Below are positions 1 through 5,269 of a DNA stretch of 9,895 nucleotides, in pieces. Each line of letters opens with the position of its first letter. Position 1 is the first letter of the stretch. The position numbers and the translations under genes are program-made. Below the pieces are notes generated by a model. The model had not been told where the DNA came from, searched no databases, and saw only the letters and a program-made list of their open reading frames with translations. The DNA is from Gammaproteobacteria bacterium (GTDB lineage Bacteria > Pseudomonadota > Gammaproteobacteria > SZUA-229). Where the stretch lies: positions 1 to 9,895 of the forward strand of contig DAOWLL010000034.1 of NCBI GenBank assembly GCA_030641945.1, written 5' to 3'.

Positions 1-15
1 TAGTTAGAGAATAAA

Positions 16-624
16 ATGAACAGCGCGACCAGGTTCAAGATTGTAATACTCTTGCTCCTCATACTCATTGTGACGGGTGGTGTTTTGTTTTTTACTCAGG
101 ATTACGGTGCGCCTGATCCAACGATGGACGCCGTGGAACGGAGCCTGGAGACGAGCCGGCATGAACGGCTGTTAGCGCGTATCGCAGAGAACGATGCCGT
201 CATCAGTGGTTTCACCACCGACGGTTGTAGCGGCGGTCTCTCCAACGCCTGGGAGCAGTTTTCCGCCAGATTTCCCGAGCTTGAAGTTCGCCATGGAGAA
301 CTGCCGCCCTGGCAGGAGTGTTGCGTTACACACGACCGACACTATCACACGGGTGGTGCAGGAACCTTGTCCGCAAGCGAGAGTTTTGAACGACGCAAAC
401 AAGCCGACCTGGACCTGAAAACCTGTGTCGTCGACACTGGCGTGCGGCGCTCGGCTGCTTTCCAGGATATCTACGGGCTGACTGAAGCACAGGTCAGGGG
501 GCTTTATGAAGTAGTCTCTGAAACGATGTATCGGGCCGTACGCCTCGGCGGCATACCCTGCACCAGTCAACCATGGCGCTGGGGTTACGGCTGGCCGCAG
601 TGTCGCCAGGATTCCAGAAGCTAA
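16..624 (+). CDS. Membrane-anchored phospholipase A2-like protein
   Basis: Predicted 202-residue protein. Residues 8-26 form one hydrophobic segment, a signal anchor or uncleaved signal peptide that would put the rest in the periplasm. The soluble part holds TTDGCSGG (67-74) and CCVTHDRHYHTGG (102-114). The latter resembles the phospholipase A2 active site (CCxxHDxCY), with His106-Asp107 as the expected catalytic His and adjacent Ca2+-ligand Asp. The final Cys of the classical motif is His109 here. An acidic ADLDLKTC stretch (130-137) could supply the second catalytic Asp. The C-terminal tail is Trp/Gly/Cys-rich (WRWGYGWPQC, 187-196) and the Cys content suggests disulfides. The ATG at 16 is the only good start; GAGA at 7-10 is a weak ribosome site. 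By family, such domains release the sn-2 acyl chain of phospholipids, but activity here is inferred from the motif only. No partner gene is visible upstream because the window starts here. Confidence 0.72.
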   Translation: MNSATRFKIVILLLLILIVTGGVLFFTQDYGAPDPTMDAVERSLETSRHERLLARIAENDAVISGFTTDGCSGGLSNAWEQFSARFPELEVRHGELPPWQECCVTHDRHYHTGGAGTLSASESFERRKQADLDLKTCVVDTGVRRSAAFQDIYGLTEAQVRGLYEVVSETMYRAVRLGGIPCTSQPWRWGYGWPQCRQDSRS

Positions 625-642
625 CGGCTGGTCATCTGTAGC

Positions 643-672
643 AGTATTAGCAGTATTTCAGTATTTAGTATT
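643..672. repeat. Four AGTATT hexamers in a row
   Basis: AGTATT occurs at 643-648, 652-657, 660-665 and 667-672, with start-to-start steps of 9, 8 and 7 nt. It lies just after the stop of the phospholipase-like gene. It may be simple slippage or decayed repeat DNA, and no function can be assigned. The rest of 625-789 is AT-rich and shows no coding signal. Confidence 0.4.
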
Positions 673-789
673 TGGGTCGGACCAACATAAGGCTATGAAA
701 AACCCAAAATAATTCCTCTAAACAAGCTGTTATTCAAGCTTAAAACGACAATTTTATAGCCAAAAACGATACTTTAAGGAAGAAGTGCT

Positions 790-1029
790 ATGCCATGAGC
801 AAATCGTTATTTTTAACCAGGTCATGCCTGGCACATTACTCATCGGTGTCATAAAAAAGATTTTCTTCTTAAATTCGCAAAAGATCGTAAAAGCTGGGTT
901 CATTGGTTATTTGAAGCTAAAAATCGTTATGGTCTTTGTGTATTAAATTATATTGTTACATCAAATCATATCCATTTATTAGTAAAGGGTACAAAGGTGG
1001 CAAGCTCACAATCACCCCTTCGGTGTTGA
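790..1029 (+). pseudogene. Truncated REP-associated tyrosine (Y1/HUH) transposase, inactivated
   Basis: One continuous frame from an ATG at 790, with a good ribosome site (AAGGA, 776-780), translates into the N-terminal third of a Y1-type REP-associated transposase. The recognisable run includes GHAWHITHRCHKKDFLLKFA (codons 11-30), then WLFEAKNRYGL (39-49), then the HUH active-site block VTSNHIHLLV (56-65), whose His60 and His62 would bind the catalytic metal. Two in-frame stops break the start: TGA at 796-798, where family members as I recall them have Arg, and TAA at 814-816, probably from a Leu codon. Homology ends after codon ~67 and the frame closes at a TGA (1027-1029), so the catalytic Tyr helix and the C-terminal half are missing. 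Intact members are usually much longer (roughly 150-300 residues). The two stops and the lost 3' end make it non-functional. It marks the upstream side of the AT-rich accessory patch that carries the toxin-antitoxin pair. Confidence 0.85.
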
Positions 1030-1076
1030 TGAGCGAGGACTTATTGAACATGTATTTAATATATGGCGGGTTACTG

Positions 1077-1093
1077 GCTCCCGTAGCGGGAGC
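1077..1093. promoter_or_regulatory. Perfect 7-bp inverted repeat upstream of higB, candidate HigA operator
   Basis: GCTCCCGTAGCGGGAGC is a perfect 7-bp inverted repeat with a 3-nt centre, ending 16 nt before the toxin start. It follows an AT-rich stretch (TATTTAATATAT, 1053-1064) that could contain a -10 box, though no well-spaced -35 is convincing. HigA-type antitoxins bind short palindromes at their own promoter, so an operator is plausible. It could instead be an RNA hairpin in the leader, or a REP relic linked to the dead transposase just upstream. Confidence 0.4.
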
Positions 1094-1109
1094 ATGCTAA
1101 GATCCGTTT

Positions 1110-1415
1110 ATGAGAGTTATCGCAAAATCCATGTTAAGGGTATTCTGGGAAAGCAGCCCAAAATACCGTGATGCGAAAAAACAGATGACTGAGTGGTACA
1201 ACTACTGTGCAAATGCGAAGTGGAACTCTCACCACGAACTTAAAGCTGACTTGCGCAATGCCAGCATATTAAAGAACAATCGCGTTGTTTTTAATGTTTG
1301 TGGTAATAAATACCGTATTGTTGTATTAACTGATTACTCAAGACATGGAATACTTATACGATTTGTGGGCACGCATAAGCAATATGATGAAATTAAGGAT
1401 ATTGATAATATTTGA
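1110..1415 (+). CDS. higB: HigB-family mRNA interferase toxin
   Basis: A 101-residue protein matching the HigB toxin family (RelE/ParE-like fold) in length and in conserved blocks. These are an N-terminal MRVIAKSMLRVFWE (1-14), a W-containing middle (EWYNYCANAKWNS, 28-40), NNRVVFNVCGNKYR (56-69) and a C-terminal IRFVGTHKQYDEI (83-95). By family, these toxins cleave mRNA on the translating ribosome and stop growth until the antitoxin neutralises them. The gene precedes its antitoxin, the usual higBA order, with 8 nt from the toxin stop to the antitoxin ATG, so the two are translationally coupled. The ribosome site is weak: GGGAG (1088-1092) is far upstream and lies inside a hairpin, which may keep toxin synthesis low. 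The frame is intact with no visible damage. Confidence 0.92.
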   Translation: MRVIAKSMLRVFWESSPKYRDAKKQMTEWYNYCANAKWNSHHELKADLRNASILKNNRVVFNVCGNKYRIVVLTDYSRHGILIRFVGTHKQYDEIKDIDNI

Positions 1416-1418
1416 GGT
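1413..1418 (+). promoter_or_regulatory. higA ribosome binding site that fixes its start
   Basis: TGAGGT overlaps the higB stop codon (TGA, 1413-1415) and lies 5 nt before ATG 1424. This favours the ATG at 1424 over the in-frame TTG at 1412, which has no such site. The antitoxin ribosome site embedded in the toxin stop implies tight translational coupling. Confidence 0.6.
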
Positions 1419-1423
1419 CATAC

Positions 1424-1774
1424 ATGAAACTGAAACCGATTAAAAATAAAACAGAGTTAAAGCAGGCGTTAAATCGTATTAATGAACTGTGGGGCGCAAA
1501 GCGCAATACAGAAAAAGGAGATGAACTTGATGTTCTAATGCTATTGGTTGAAAAGTATGAAGAAGAGCATTACCCAATACCACCATCTGATCCTATTGAG
1601 GCTATCAAGTTTTTGATGGAGCAAAAGGAGCTGACACGAAAAGACCTGGAGCCATACCTTGGTACAAGAGCCCGTGTTTCTGAAGTATTGAACAAGAAAC
1701 GTAATCTGACACTACCCATGATCAAGAGATTACATGAAGGGCTGAATATCCCATATAACTGTCTAATTGCCTAA
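1424..1774 (+). CDS. higA: HigA-family antitoxin, HTH transcriptional regulator
   Basis: A 116-residue protein from ATG 1424. The N-terminal half (about 1-50) is helical and charged, ending in the EKYEEEHYPIPPSDP block (43-57) typical of long HigA antitoxins. The C-terminal half is an XRE-type helix-turn-helix: AIKFLMEQKELTRKDLEPYL (60-79), then the recognition helix region with SEVLNKKRNLTLPMIKRLHE (86-105). It should bind and neutralise HigB and repress the shared promoter, possibly through the inverted repeat at 1077-1093. It is intact and directly follows higB. Both genes are AT-rich compared with the flanking AI-2E and phospholipase-like genes, which fits horizontal acquisition. Confidence 0.9.
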   Translation: MKLKPIKNKTELKQALNRINELWGAKRNTEKGDELDVLMLLVEKYEEEHYPIPPSDPIEAIKFLMEQKELTRKDLEPYLGTRARVSEVLNKKRNLTLPMIKRLHEGLNIPYNCLIA

Positions 1775-1794
1775 TGAAGGAAAGTGGGCTTCAC

Positions 1795-1802
1795 TCTGAC
1801 CC
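1795..1802. repeat. TCTGACCC motif shared with the palindrome near 5.3 kb
   Basis: TCTGACCC lies 20 nt after the antitoxin stop. The same octamer forms the right arm (5313-5320) of the long palindrome upstream of the efflux operon, and its complement GGGTCAGA forms the left arm (5271-5278). A one-mismatch complement, GGGTCGGA, occurs at 674-681 on the other side of the transposase relic. It could be one arm of a decayed palindromic repeat, but an octamer is short and chance is possible. Confidence 0.3.
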
Positions 1803-1815
1803 CTTTTTCTTCACC

Positions 1816-1841
1816 CCGGGGCGCCGCGGGCAGCGCCCCGG
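1816..1841. repeat. Strong GC-rich hairpin between higA and the corA remnant
   Basis: CCGGGGCGC (1816-1824) pairs perfectly with GCGCCCCGG (1833-1841) around an 8-nt loop, giving a 9-bp GC stem. No T-tract follows, so it is not a standard intrinsic terminator. It stands out in the AT-rich surroundings and sits right at the point where homology to CorA begins. It could be a REP-like palindrome, a recombination scar, or a structure that reduces transcription leaving higBA. Confidence 0.6.
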
Positions 1842-1843
1842 AG

Positions 1844-1968
1844 AACACACTGAAGAGATGCCTGAACTAAAGATCAAAAACGCTTATTATGTGCTGCTTG
1901 GCATAATGGGAGTGATCGTTATCGGTCTGTTGCTTCTGTTCCGCAAAATGCGATGGTCTGGAGTTTGA
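1844..1968 (+). pseudogene. corA: 3' remnant of a CorA-family Mg2+/Co2+ channel gene
   Basis: The frame ending at TGA 1966-1968 encodes MPELKIKNAYYVLLGIMG at 1858-1911, a hydrophobic segment, then FRKMRW and a short tail. This matches the extreme C-terminus of CorA proteins: the conserved MPEL in the loop after the GMN signature, the second transmembrane helix, and a positively charged end with Trp. The residues before MPEL read GEHTEE, so the GMN filter motif and everything upstream (normally ~280 residues or more) are missing. The breakpoint lies near 1840-1850, beside the GC-rich hairpin. An ATG at 1858 could still start a 36-residue single-span peptide, but the only possible ribosome sites are badly spaced. 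I read it as a gene remnant left when the accessory patch arrived, not as a designed small protein. CorA next to an AI-2E transporter is, from memory, a recurrent arrangement in gammaproteobacteria, which supports the reading. Confidence 0.72.
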
Positions 1969-1971
1969 TAA

Positions 1972-3087
1972 GTGAAACAGGAAGATGTTAATAAGTCAGT
2001 CTTAGTGCTGATGGTGATTGGAATATCAGCACTTTTCCTCACCATGGTTAAGCAGTTCCTGATGGCGATTTTTCTTGCCGGGCTGTTCAGCGCACTGGCG
2101 CGTCCCGTATATCGTCGCCTGAAAATCAGGTTCAATGGGCACAGGCACCTGGCTTCTGTGACCACGCTGCTGCTTATGATCTTTGTCGTGTTGATACCGC
2201 TGATGCTGCTGGTCGGTATTATCGTGGCGCAGGCGATTGATGTCGGCCAGTCGGTCACGCCCTGGATCAAGCAGACCCTGGAACAGCCCGACAGGTTGAC
2301 TGCTTATCTGCAGCACCTGCCGTTTTACGAACACCTGGAACCCTACCGTGGTGTCATCCTGGAAAAAGCAGGGGAACTCGTTGGTTCTATAAGCAAGCTG
2401 ATCGTGGGTGGTCTATCACAGGCAACACTGGGCACGGCCAACTTCCTGTTCATGACCTTCGTGTTTTTGTACACGATGTACTTTTTCCAGATGGACGGCG
2501 CCAAACTGATCAAAAAAATTCTTTACTACCTGCCGCTGAACAGCGACGACGAAAGCCTGATGTTGAACAAATTTACCTCGGTCACACGGGCTACGCTAAA
2601 AGGTTCATTGCTGATCGGAATACTGCAGGGTGGTCTTGCCGGACTCGCGTTCGCGGTTGCCGGTATCGACAATGCCGTGTTTTGGGGAACTATCATGGCC
2701 GTGCTGTCGATCATACCGAGTATTGGCTCGGCACTGGTGTGGATACCTGCGGCCATTATCCTGATCGCCCAGGGCAGTGTTGCAGCCGGGGTAGGGCTGT
2801 TGATCTTCTGCGGTGTGGTCGTTGGCAGCCTGGACAATGTGTTGCGCCCGATACTCGTCGGTAAGGATACAAAAATGCACGAACTGATGATTTTCTTCGG
2901 TACCCTGGGCGGTATCATGATGTTTGGTATCAGCGGTATTTTTATCGGTCCATTAATTGCATCATTGTTTGTCACTATATGGGAACTATATGGTTTGGCT
3001 TTCAGTGACTATTTACCGGAAGTGTATTACAAGAAGCAGACAGTAAATGCTATTGATTCAGACGCAGAGAAAGAATCAGATCATTAA
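1972..3087 (+). CDS. AI-2E family transporter
   Basis: A 371-residue polytopic inner-membrane protein of the AI-2E transporter family (TqsA/YdiK-like). Hydrophobic spans fall near 8-45, 60-88, 155-175, 205-232, 240-268, 270-288 and 305-340. The family-typical C-terminal core is present: GILQGGLAGLAF (216-227), SIIPSIGSALVWIP (246-259), the DNVLRPILVG loop (288-297) and the glycine-rich GGIMMFGISGIFIGP (313-327). The start is GTG 1972, with a good ribosome site GGAG (1960-1963) located inside the end of the corA remnant. This points to an ancestral corA-transporter operon. Members have been linked to autoinducer-2 export and, in other species, to ion (Na+/H+) antiport, so the substrate cannot be fixed from sequence. 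What now transcribes it is unclear, since its old upstream partner is broken; read-through from higBA is possible. Confidence 0.9.
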   Translation: MKQEDVNKSVLVLMVIGISALFLTMVKQFLMAIFLAGLFSALARPVYRRLKIRFNGHRHLASVTTLLLMIFVVLIPLMLLVGIIVAQAIDVGQSVTPWIKQTLEQPDRLTAYLQHLPFYEHLEPYRGVILEKAGELVGSISKLIVGGLSQATLGTANFLFMTFVFLYTMYFFQMDGAKLIKKILYYLPLNSDDESLMLNKFTSVTRATLKGSLLIGILQGGLAGLAFAVAGIDNAVFWGTIMAVLSIIPSIGSALVWIPAAIILIAQGSVAAGVGLLIFCGVVVGSLDNVLRPILVGKDTKMHELMIFFGTLGGIMMFGISGIFIGPLIASLFVTIWELYGLAFSDYLPEVYYKKQTVNAIDSDAEKESDH

Positions 3088-3161
3088 TATTTATTACTTA
3101 ATATCGAGATGTTTTTAACGCAAAGACGCAGAGCCACAAAGAACGCAAAGATAGATTGGTT

Positions 3162-3183
3162 CGTAGGGTGGGCTCCGCCCACC
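3162..3183 (+). repeat. Hairpin repeat, copy 1
   Basis: A 22-bp unit whose core GGTGGGCTCCGCCCACC folds into a 7-bp stem with a TCC loop, preceded by CGTAG. Identical copies occur at 3397-3418 (inverted) and 3505-3526 (direct). The GTAG head before a GC-rich palindrome recalls REP elements. Confidence 0.85.
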
Positions 3184-3213
3184 TTCGTATGCTAACGGTG
3201 TGCAGTGTTCTAC

Positions 3214-3381
3214 TTGCGAACGGGTTGTAAATAATTTTATCTGCAAAAAATGCAAAGGACGCGAATGTTGTTTTCATATTTAAAACCTTTTGCGTTCTTG
3301 GCGGATTATATTGGTATTGTAAGCCCCGGATTACACTTTGCTATGTGCCCGGTCTATACAGCTTTGCTTCATCCGGGTTAC
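3214..3381 (+). repeat. Diverged direct repeat, unit A
   Basis: This unit aligns with 3528-3682. Shared landmarks in order are TTGCGAA, TTGTAAATAAT (3225-3235 and 3539-3549), a GCAAAAAA-GCAAAG-ACGCGAAT block, TTGCGTT, a GGCGGATTATATTGG-like stretch, CCCGGATTAC and GCTTCATCC. Unit A carries about 20 nt extra near its end (after GGATTACACTTTGCT). The many differences imply an old duplication or two independent insertions of one repeat family. Confidence 0.65.
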
Positions 3382-3396
3382 CGTTCTAATGATCAC

Positions 3397-3418
3397 GGTG
3401 GGCGGAGCCCACCCTACG
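3397..3418 (-). repeat. Hairpin repeat, copy 2 (inverted)
   Basis: Exact reverse complement of the 22-bp unit at 3162-3183. With copy 1 it forms a perfect 22-bp inverted pair about 210 nt apart, and with copy 3 a pair about 90 nt apart, so long-range stem structures in DNA or RNA are possible. Confidence 0.85.
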
Positions 3419-3504
3419 TGGCAAACCAAACATTTAAGCTGTTTCCTCTGCGCCCTTCGCGCCTCTGCGTTGAAATCCATCTTTTTCTATCATCTGTTTC
3501 TGGG

Positions 3505-3526
3505 CGTAGGGTGGGCTCCGCCCACC
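3505..3526 (+). repeat. Hairpin repeat, copy 3
   Basis: Identical to 3162-3183 over all 22 bp and in the same orientation. It leads into direct-repeat unit B just as copy 1 precedes unit A, so hairpin plus unit probably form one mobile or duplicated module. Confidence 0.85.
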
Positions 3527-3527
3527 A

Positions 3528-3682
3528 TTGCGAATGGATTGTAAATAATATTTAGCCGCAAAAAACGCAAAGCACGCGAATCTTGTTTCAATAATTAAAA
3601 AGTCTTATTGCGTTGTGGGCGTTATTTGCGGACTGTACTGGAATTATAAAACCCGGATTACGCTTCGCTTCATCCAGGCTAC
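3528..3682 (+). repeat. Diverged direct repeat, unit B
   Basis: Partner of unit A (3214-3381), with the shared landmarks in the same order. Its end (CCCGGATTACGCTTCGCTTC, then ATCCAGGCTAC) is the less disturbed version of the terminal palindromic piece. It stops 9 nt before the stop codon of the minus-strand acyltransferase gene. Confidence 0.65.
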
Positions 3683-3691
3683 TCGCTGACT

Positions 3692-5047
3692 TTATACAAT
3701 ACGTGCTCCCATAGGAACATTCGGGCCATCTTGCGCCTTCTGTTGCGTCAGCATGTCGCTATCAGAGCGCCGGGTAATCATGAGCATACCTAGTTCACCA
3801 GTGCGGGGGCGGAAGATAATGCCGTTGTTCCAGATTGAGGTAATTATGCCGTCTGGCTCCATGATCGGTAAATGCAGTTTTGGATTATACGGATGTGTCT
3901 CATTATCTTGTAATACCACGTCACGATAAAAGGTAGCCCAGTTTGTGATGATAGCGCTCTTGCTGCGAATCAGCGTTAAGAATTTGGGGATTTCGGTAGG
4001 AGGCAAACCAGCCCGACGGGCACGGAAGCTGCCATCTGCATTGCGGATTGATTGGCGGATGAGGACCGGGGTTTCCACATCTCCCTTAAAATAGGGCACG
4101 TTGGCTTCATAATTACCTGCATGATGCTCGGTCAGGTCCAAAATGGATGGCTTTCTACTGCGGAAATTGGCAAGCATGATATTCATATCTGATTTCATCT
4201 CGCGGAAAAACCATGAGGTAAGTGCATCATTGGTAGACACAAATGGAACCAGGCCTTCCTGTTTTGCTTTGGCCTTCTCCTGAGACACCCAGGCAGGGTC
4301 TACAGTATGAATACACACATTTTGCGGCTCGCGACGAGTCACCTTTGCGCCCATATAGGCTCCCATAATGCCAAGGCCAACACCAGCCGAGGTAAACATT
4401 GCATTTTCCTTTTCGCCAATGACCTCGGTTTTGGCTTTCTCAAAATCAGCAACCCTCATCGGGTCAAGTGCCTCCACGTCTGTGTCCGCGCTCAACATGC
4501 CGTACAATTTGTAATAGGTATGCCCATCTCCCAAGGTGTGGTTCATAGAAACAACCAGCGCAAAGCCCGGTAAAGTTATAGCCTGCTGTAAAGGCGTGGC
4601 CTGATTGTCGTCCATTTCTTCTGTTTCAATCGGAATAACCGCCACTTTGAATAACGGTTCATCTTCATCGGTCGCCGGTTTCGAGCGTGCGCACTGAACC
4701 GGCAACAAACAGTGTACGAGCTCTTCATAAGGCATGCTGAGCGAAAAGCACACATCTCCAGGCTCATACACAGAGAAATATTGGTCAATGACAGGCTCAA
4801 GCTCAAAGGTCCTGGCATACGCCAGCGCAACCACGCGATCTGCCGTGTTCTTTTTTACGATTCGTGAAGTGAGCCACGGATTTTTCTCCACAATCATCGC
4901 CAACCGATGGCGCAGGAACTCGACCGGGGCAGCACCTTCATACAGCGTTACCGTAGTCACAGGTGGCAGGTGCAGGTTTTCAAGTTCCCACCTGGTCAAT
5001 ATCAGAGTTTCTCTGCCATCAGGCCTTAAACGTTTATGCTTGCTCAT
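3692..5047 (-). CDS. CoA-dependent acyltransferase-like protein (BAHD/condensation superfamily)
   Basis: A 451-residue protein, probably cytosolic, with no signal peptide. The key motif is MNHTLGDGHTYY (168-179), an HxxxDG active site (His170, Asp174, Gly175) as in chloramphenicol acetyltransferase, NRPS condensation domains and BAHD acyltransferases. STNDALTSWFFR (271-282) closely resembles the STND-LT block of plant and fungal BAHD enzymes, and SAIITNWATFY (364-374) sits where BAHD proteins have a conserved Trp-containing strand. A DFGWG motif is not seen. The length fits a two-lobed stand-alone enzyme of this superfamily. By family it would use His170 to transfer an acyl group from CoA (or a carrier) to an alcohol or amine; donor and acceptor are unknown. 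A short glycine/alanine-rich hydrophobic patch (218-234) could touch a membrane. ATG 5047 has a good ribosome site. The gene stands alone between two repeat clusters and converges on the AI-2E transporter gene. Confidence 0.75.
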   Translation of the reverse strand: MSKHKRLRPDGRETLILTRWELENLHLPPVTTVTLYEGAAPVEFLRHRLAMIVEKNPWLTSRIVKKNTADRVVALAYARTFELEPVIDQYFSVYEPGDVCFSLSMPYEELVHCLLPVQCARSKPATDEDEPLFKVAVIPIETEEMDDNQATPLQQAITLPGFALVVSMNHTLGDGHTYYKLYGMLSADTDVEALDPMRVADFEKAKTEVIGEKENAMFTSAGVGLGIMGAYMGAKVTRREPQNVCIHTVDPAWVSQEKAKAKQEGLVPFVSTNDALTSWFFREMKSDMNIMLANFRSRKPSILDLTEHHAGNYEANVPYFKGDVETPVLIRQSIRNADGSFRARRAGLPPTEIPKFLTLIRSKSAIITNWATFYRDVVLQDNETHPYNPKLHLPIMEPDGIITSIWNNGIIFRPRTGELGMLMITRRSDSDMLTQQKAQDGPNVPMGARIV

Positions 5048-5054
5048 TTGAAAA

Positions 5055-5060
5055 CACCTT
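5055..5060 (-). promoter_or_regulatory. Ribosome binding site of the acyltransferase gene
   Basis: On the minus strand AAGGTG lies 7 nt before ATG 5047, supporting this start. The repeat cluster begins only about 11 nt further upstream (5071), so the promoter must lie within or beyond inserted DNA. Confidence 0.6.
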
Positions 5061-5070
5061 TTGAATAAAC

Positions 5071-5082
5071 CGGGTCAGAGAA
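5071..5082. repeat. Left copy of a 12-bp direct repeat (putative target duplication)
   Basis: CGGGTCAGAGAA is repeated exactly at 5270-5281 and the two copies bracket the MITE-like element. A 12-bp duplication fits insertion by an IS4-type transposase, a family known for duplications of about 10-13 bp. Confidence 0.6.
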
Positions 5083-5083
5083 G

Positions 5084-5269
5084 AATGGCACTTACTTAAG
5101 CCAAAAAATGCACATTATCTTAGTAAATTCGTCATTGCGAGGTACGAAGCTATCTCTGGCTGACAGGCACCAGACGCTAATAGATTGCCGCGCGGAGCCT
5201 GTCCTGAGCGAGTAAAACGAGTCGAAAGGGCTCGCAATGACGGGGATTTCGGCTTAAGTAAGTGCCATT
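5084..5269. mobile_element. MITE-like non-coding element with 19-bp perfect inverted ends
   Basis: AATGGCACTTACTTAAGCC (5084-5102) is the exact reverse complement of 5251-5269. The 186-bp element between them has no coding capacity. It is flanked by an exact 12-bp direct repeat, separated by one extra G on the left. The TTAAG-containing ends and duplication length recall IS4-family transposons, so it may have been moved in trans by such an enzyme; the family call is tentative. Inside is a second, unrelated repeat with 12-bp inverted ends. The element lies in the 5' region of the minus-strand acyltransferase gene and upstream of the efflux operon, so it could separate either from its old promoter. 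Confidence 0.7.
5130..5242. repeat. Nested dispersed repeat with CGTCATTGCGAG ends
   Basis: CGTCATTGCGAG (5130-5141) is inverted perfectly at 5231-5242 (CTCGCAATGACG). Between them are AGATTGCCGCGCGGAG and a CCTGTCCTGAGCGAG...GTCGAAAGGG stretch. This pattern is a widely dispersed intergenic repeat in many bacterial genomes. Here it sits inside the MITE-like element, so it was either captured or inserted later. Confidence 0.65.

Larger units (their letters stand above)
3088..3691. repeat. Gene-free block of dispersed repeats between convergent genes
   Basis: No credible gene lies here. The block is a mosaic of repeat modules: AACGCAAAGACGCAGAG-type sequence (3117-3133, with an inverted CTCTGCGTT at 3463-3471), three copies of a hairpin unit, a diverged direct duplication, and CCGGATTAC...CATCCGGG-type palindromic pieces (about 3328-3381 and 3654-3682). 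These types are familiar as dispersed intergenic repeats in many proteobacteria. The flanking genes converge on it. No hairpin with a following T-run was found, so termination could depend on these hairpins or on Rho. Confidence 0.8.

Noticed and set aside
795..819. Explaining the transposase start by a frameshift from ATG 795
   Set aside because: The frame from ATG 790 aligns without any shift, has the better ribosome site, and needs only two nonsense changes.
1019..1171. A 50-codon open frame (with GVDERGLIEHVFNIWRV) between the transposase relic and higB
   Set aside because: It has some protein-like look but no start codon with a ribosome site, overlaps the higB start, and I recognise no family. 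It could be a remnant, but there is no support.
1412..1423. TTG at 1412 as the start of higA
   Set aside because: ATG 1424 has a properly spaced TGAGGT and the extra residues (MRSY) are not needed by the family.
1774..1857. Upstream extension of the corA remnant to an ATG at 1774
   Set aside because: These codons run through the TCTGACCC motif and the GC hairpin; the encoded residues look like translated non-coding DNA and there is no suitable start context.
3084..3116. Intrinsic terminator after the AI-2E transporter gene
   Set aside because: The sequence is AT-rich but has no stable GC stem followed by a T-run.
3250..3555. Open frame of 101 codons in the repeat block, and a second of 68 codons
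   Set aside because: Both run through the repeat modules, including the hairpin units, and have no ribosome site or protein-like composition.
3117..3691. CRISPR array in the repeat block
   Set aside because: The repeats differ in orientation and spacing, and there are no regular spacers or cas genes.
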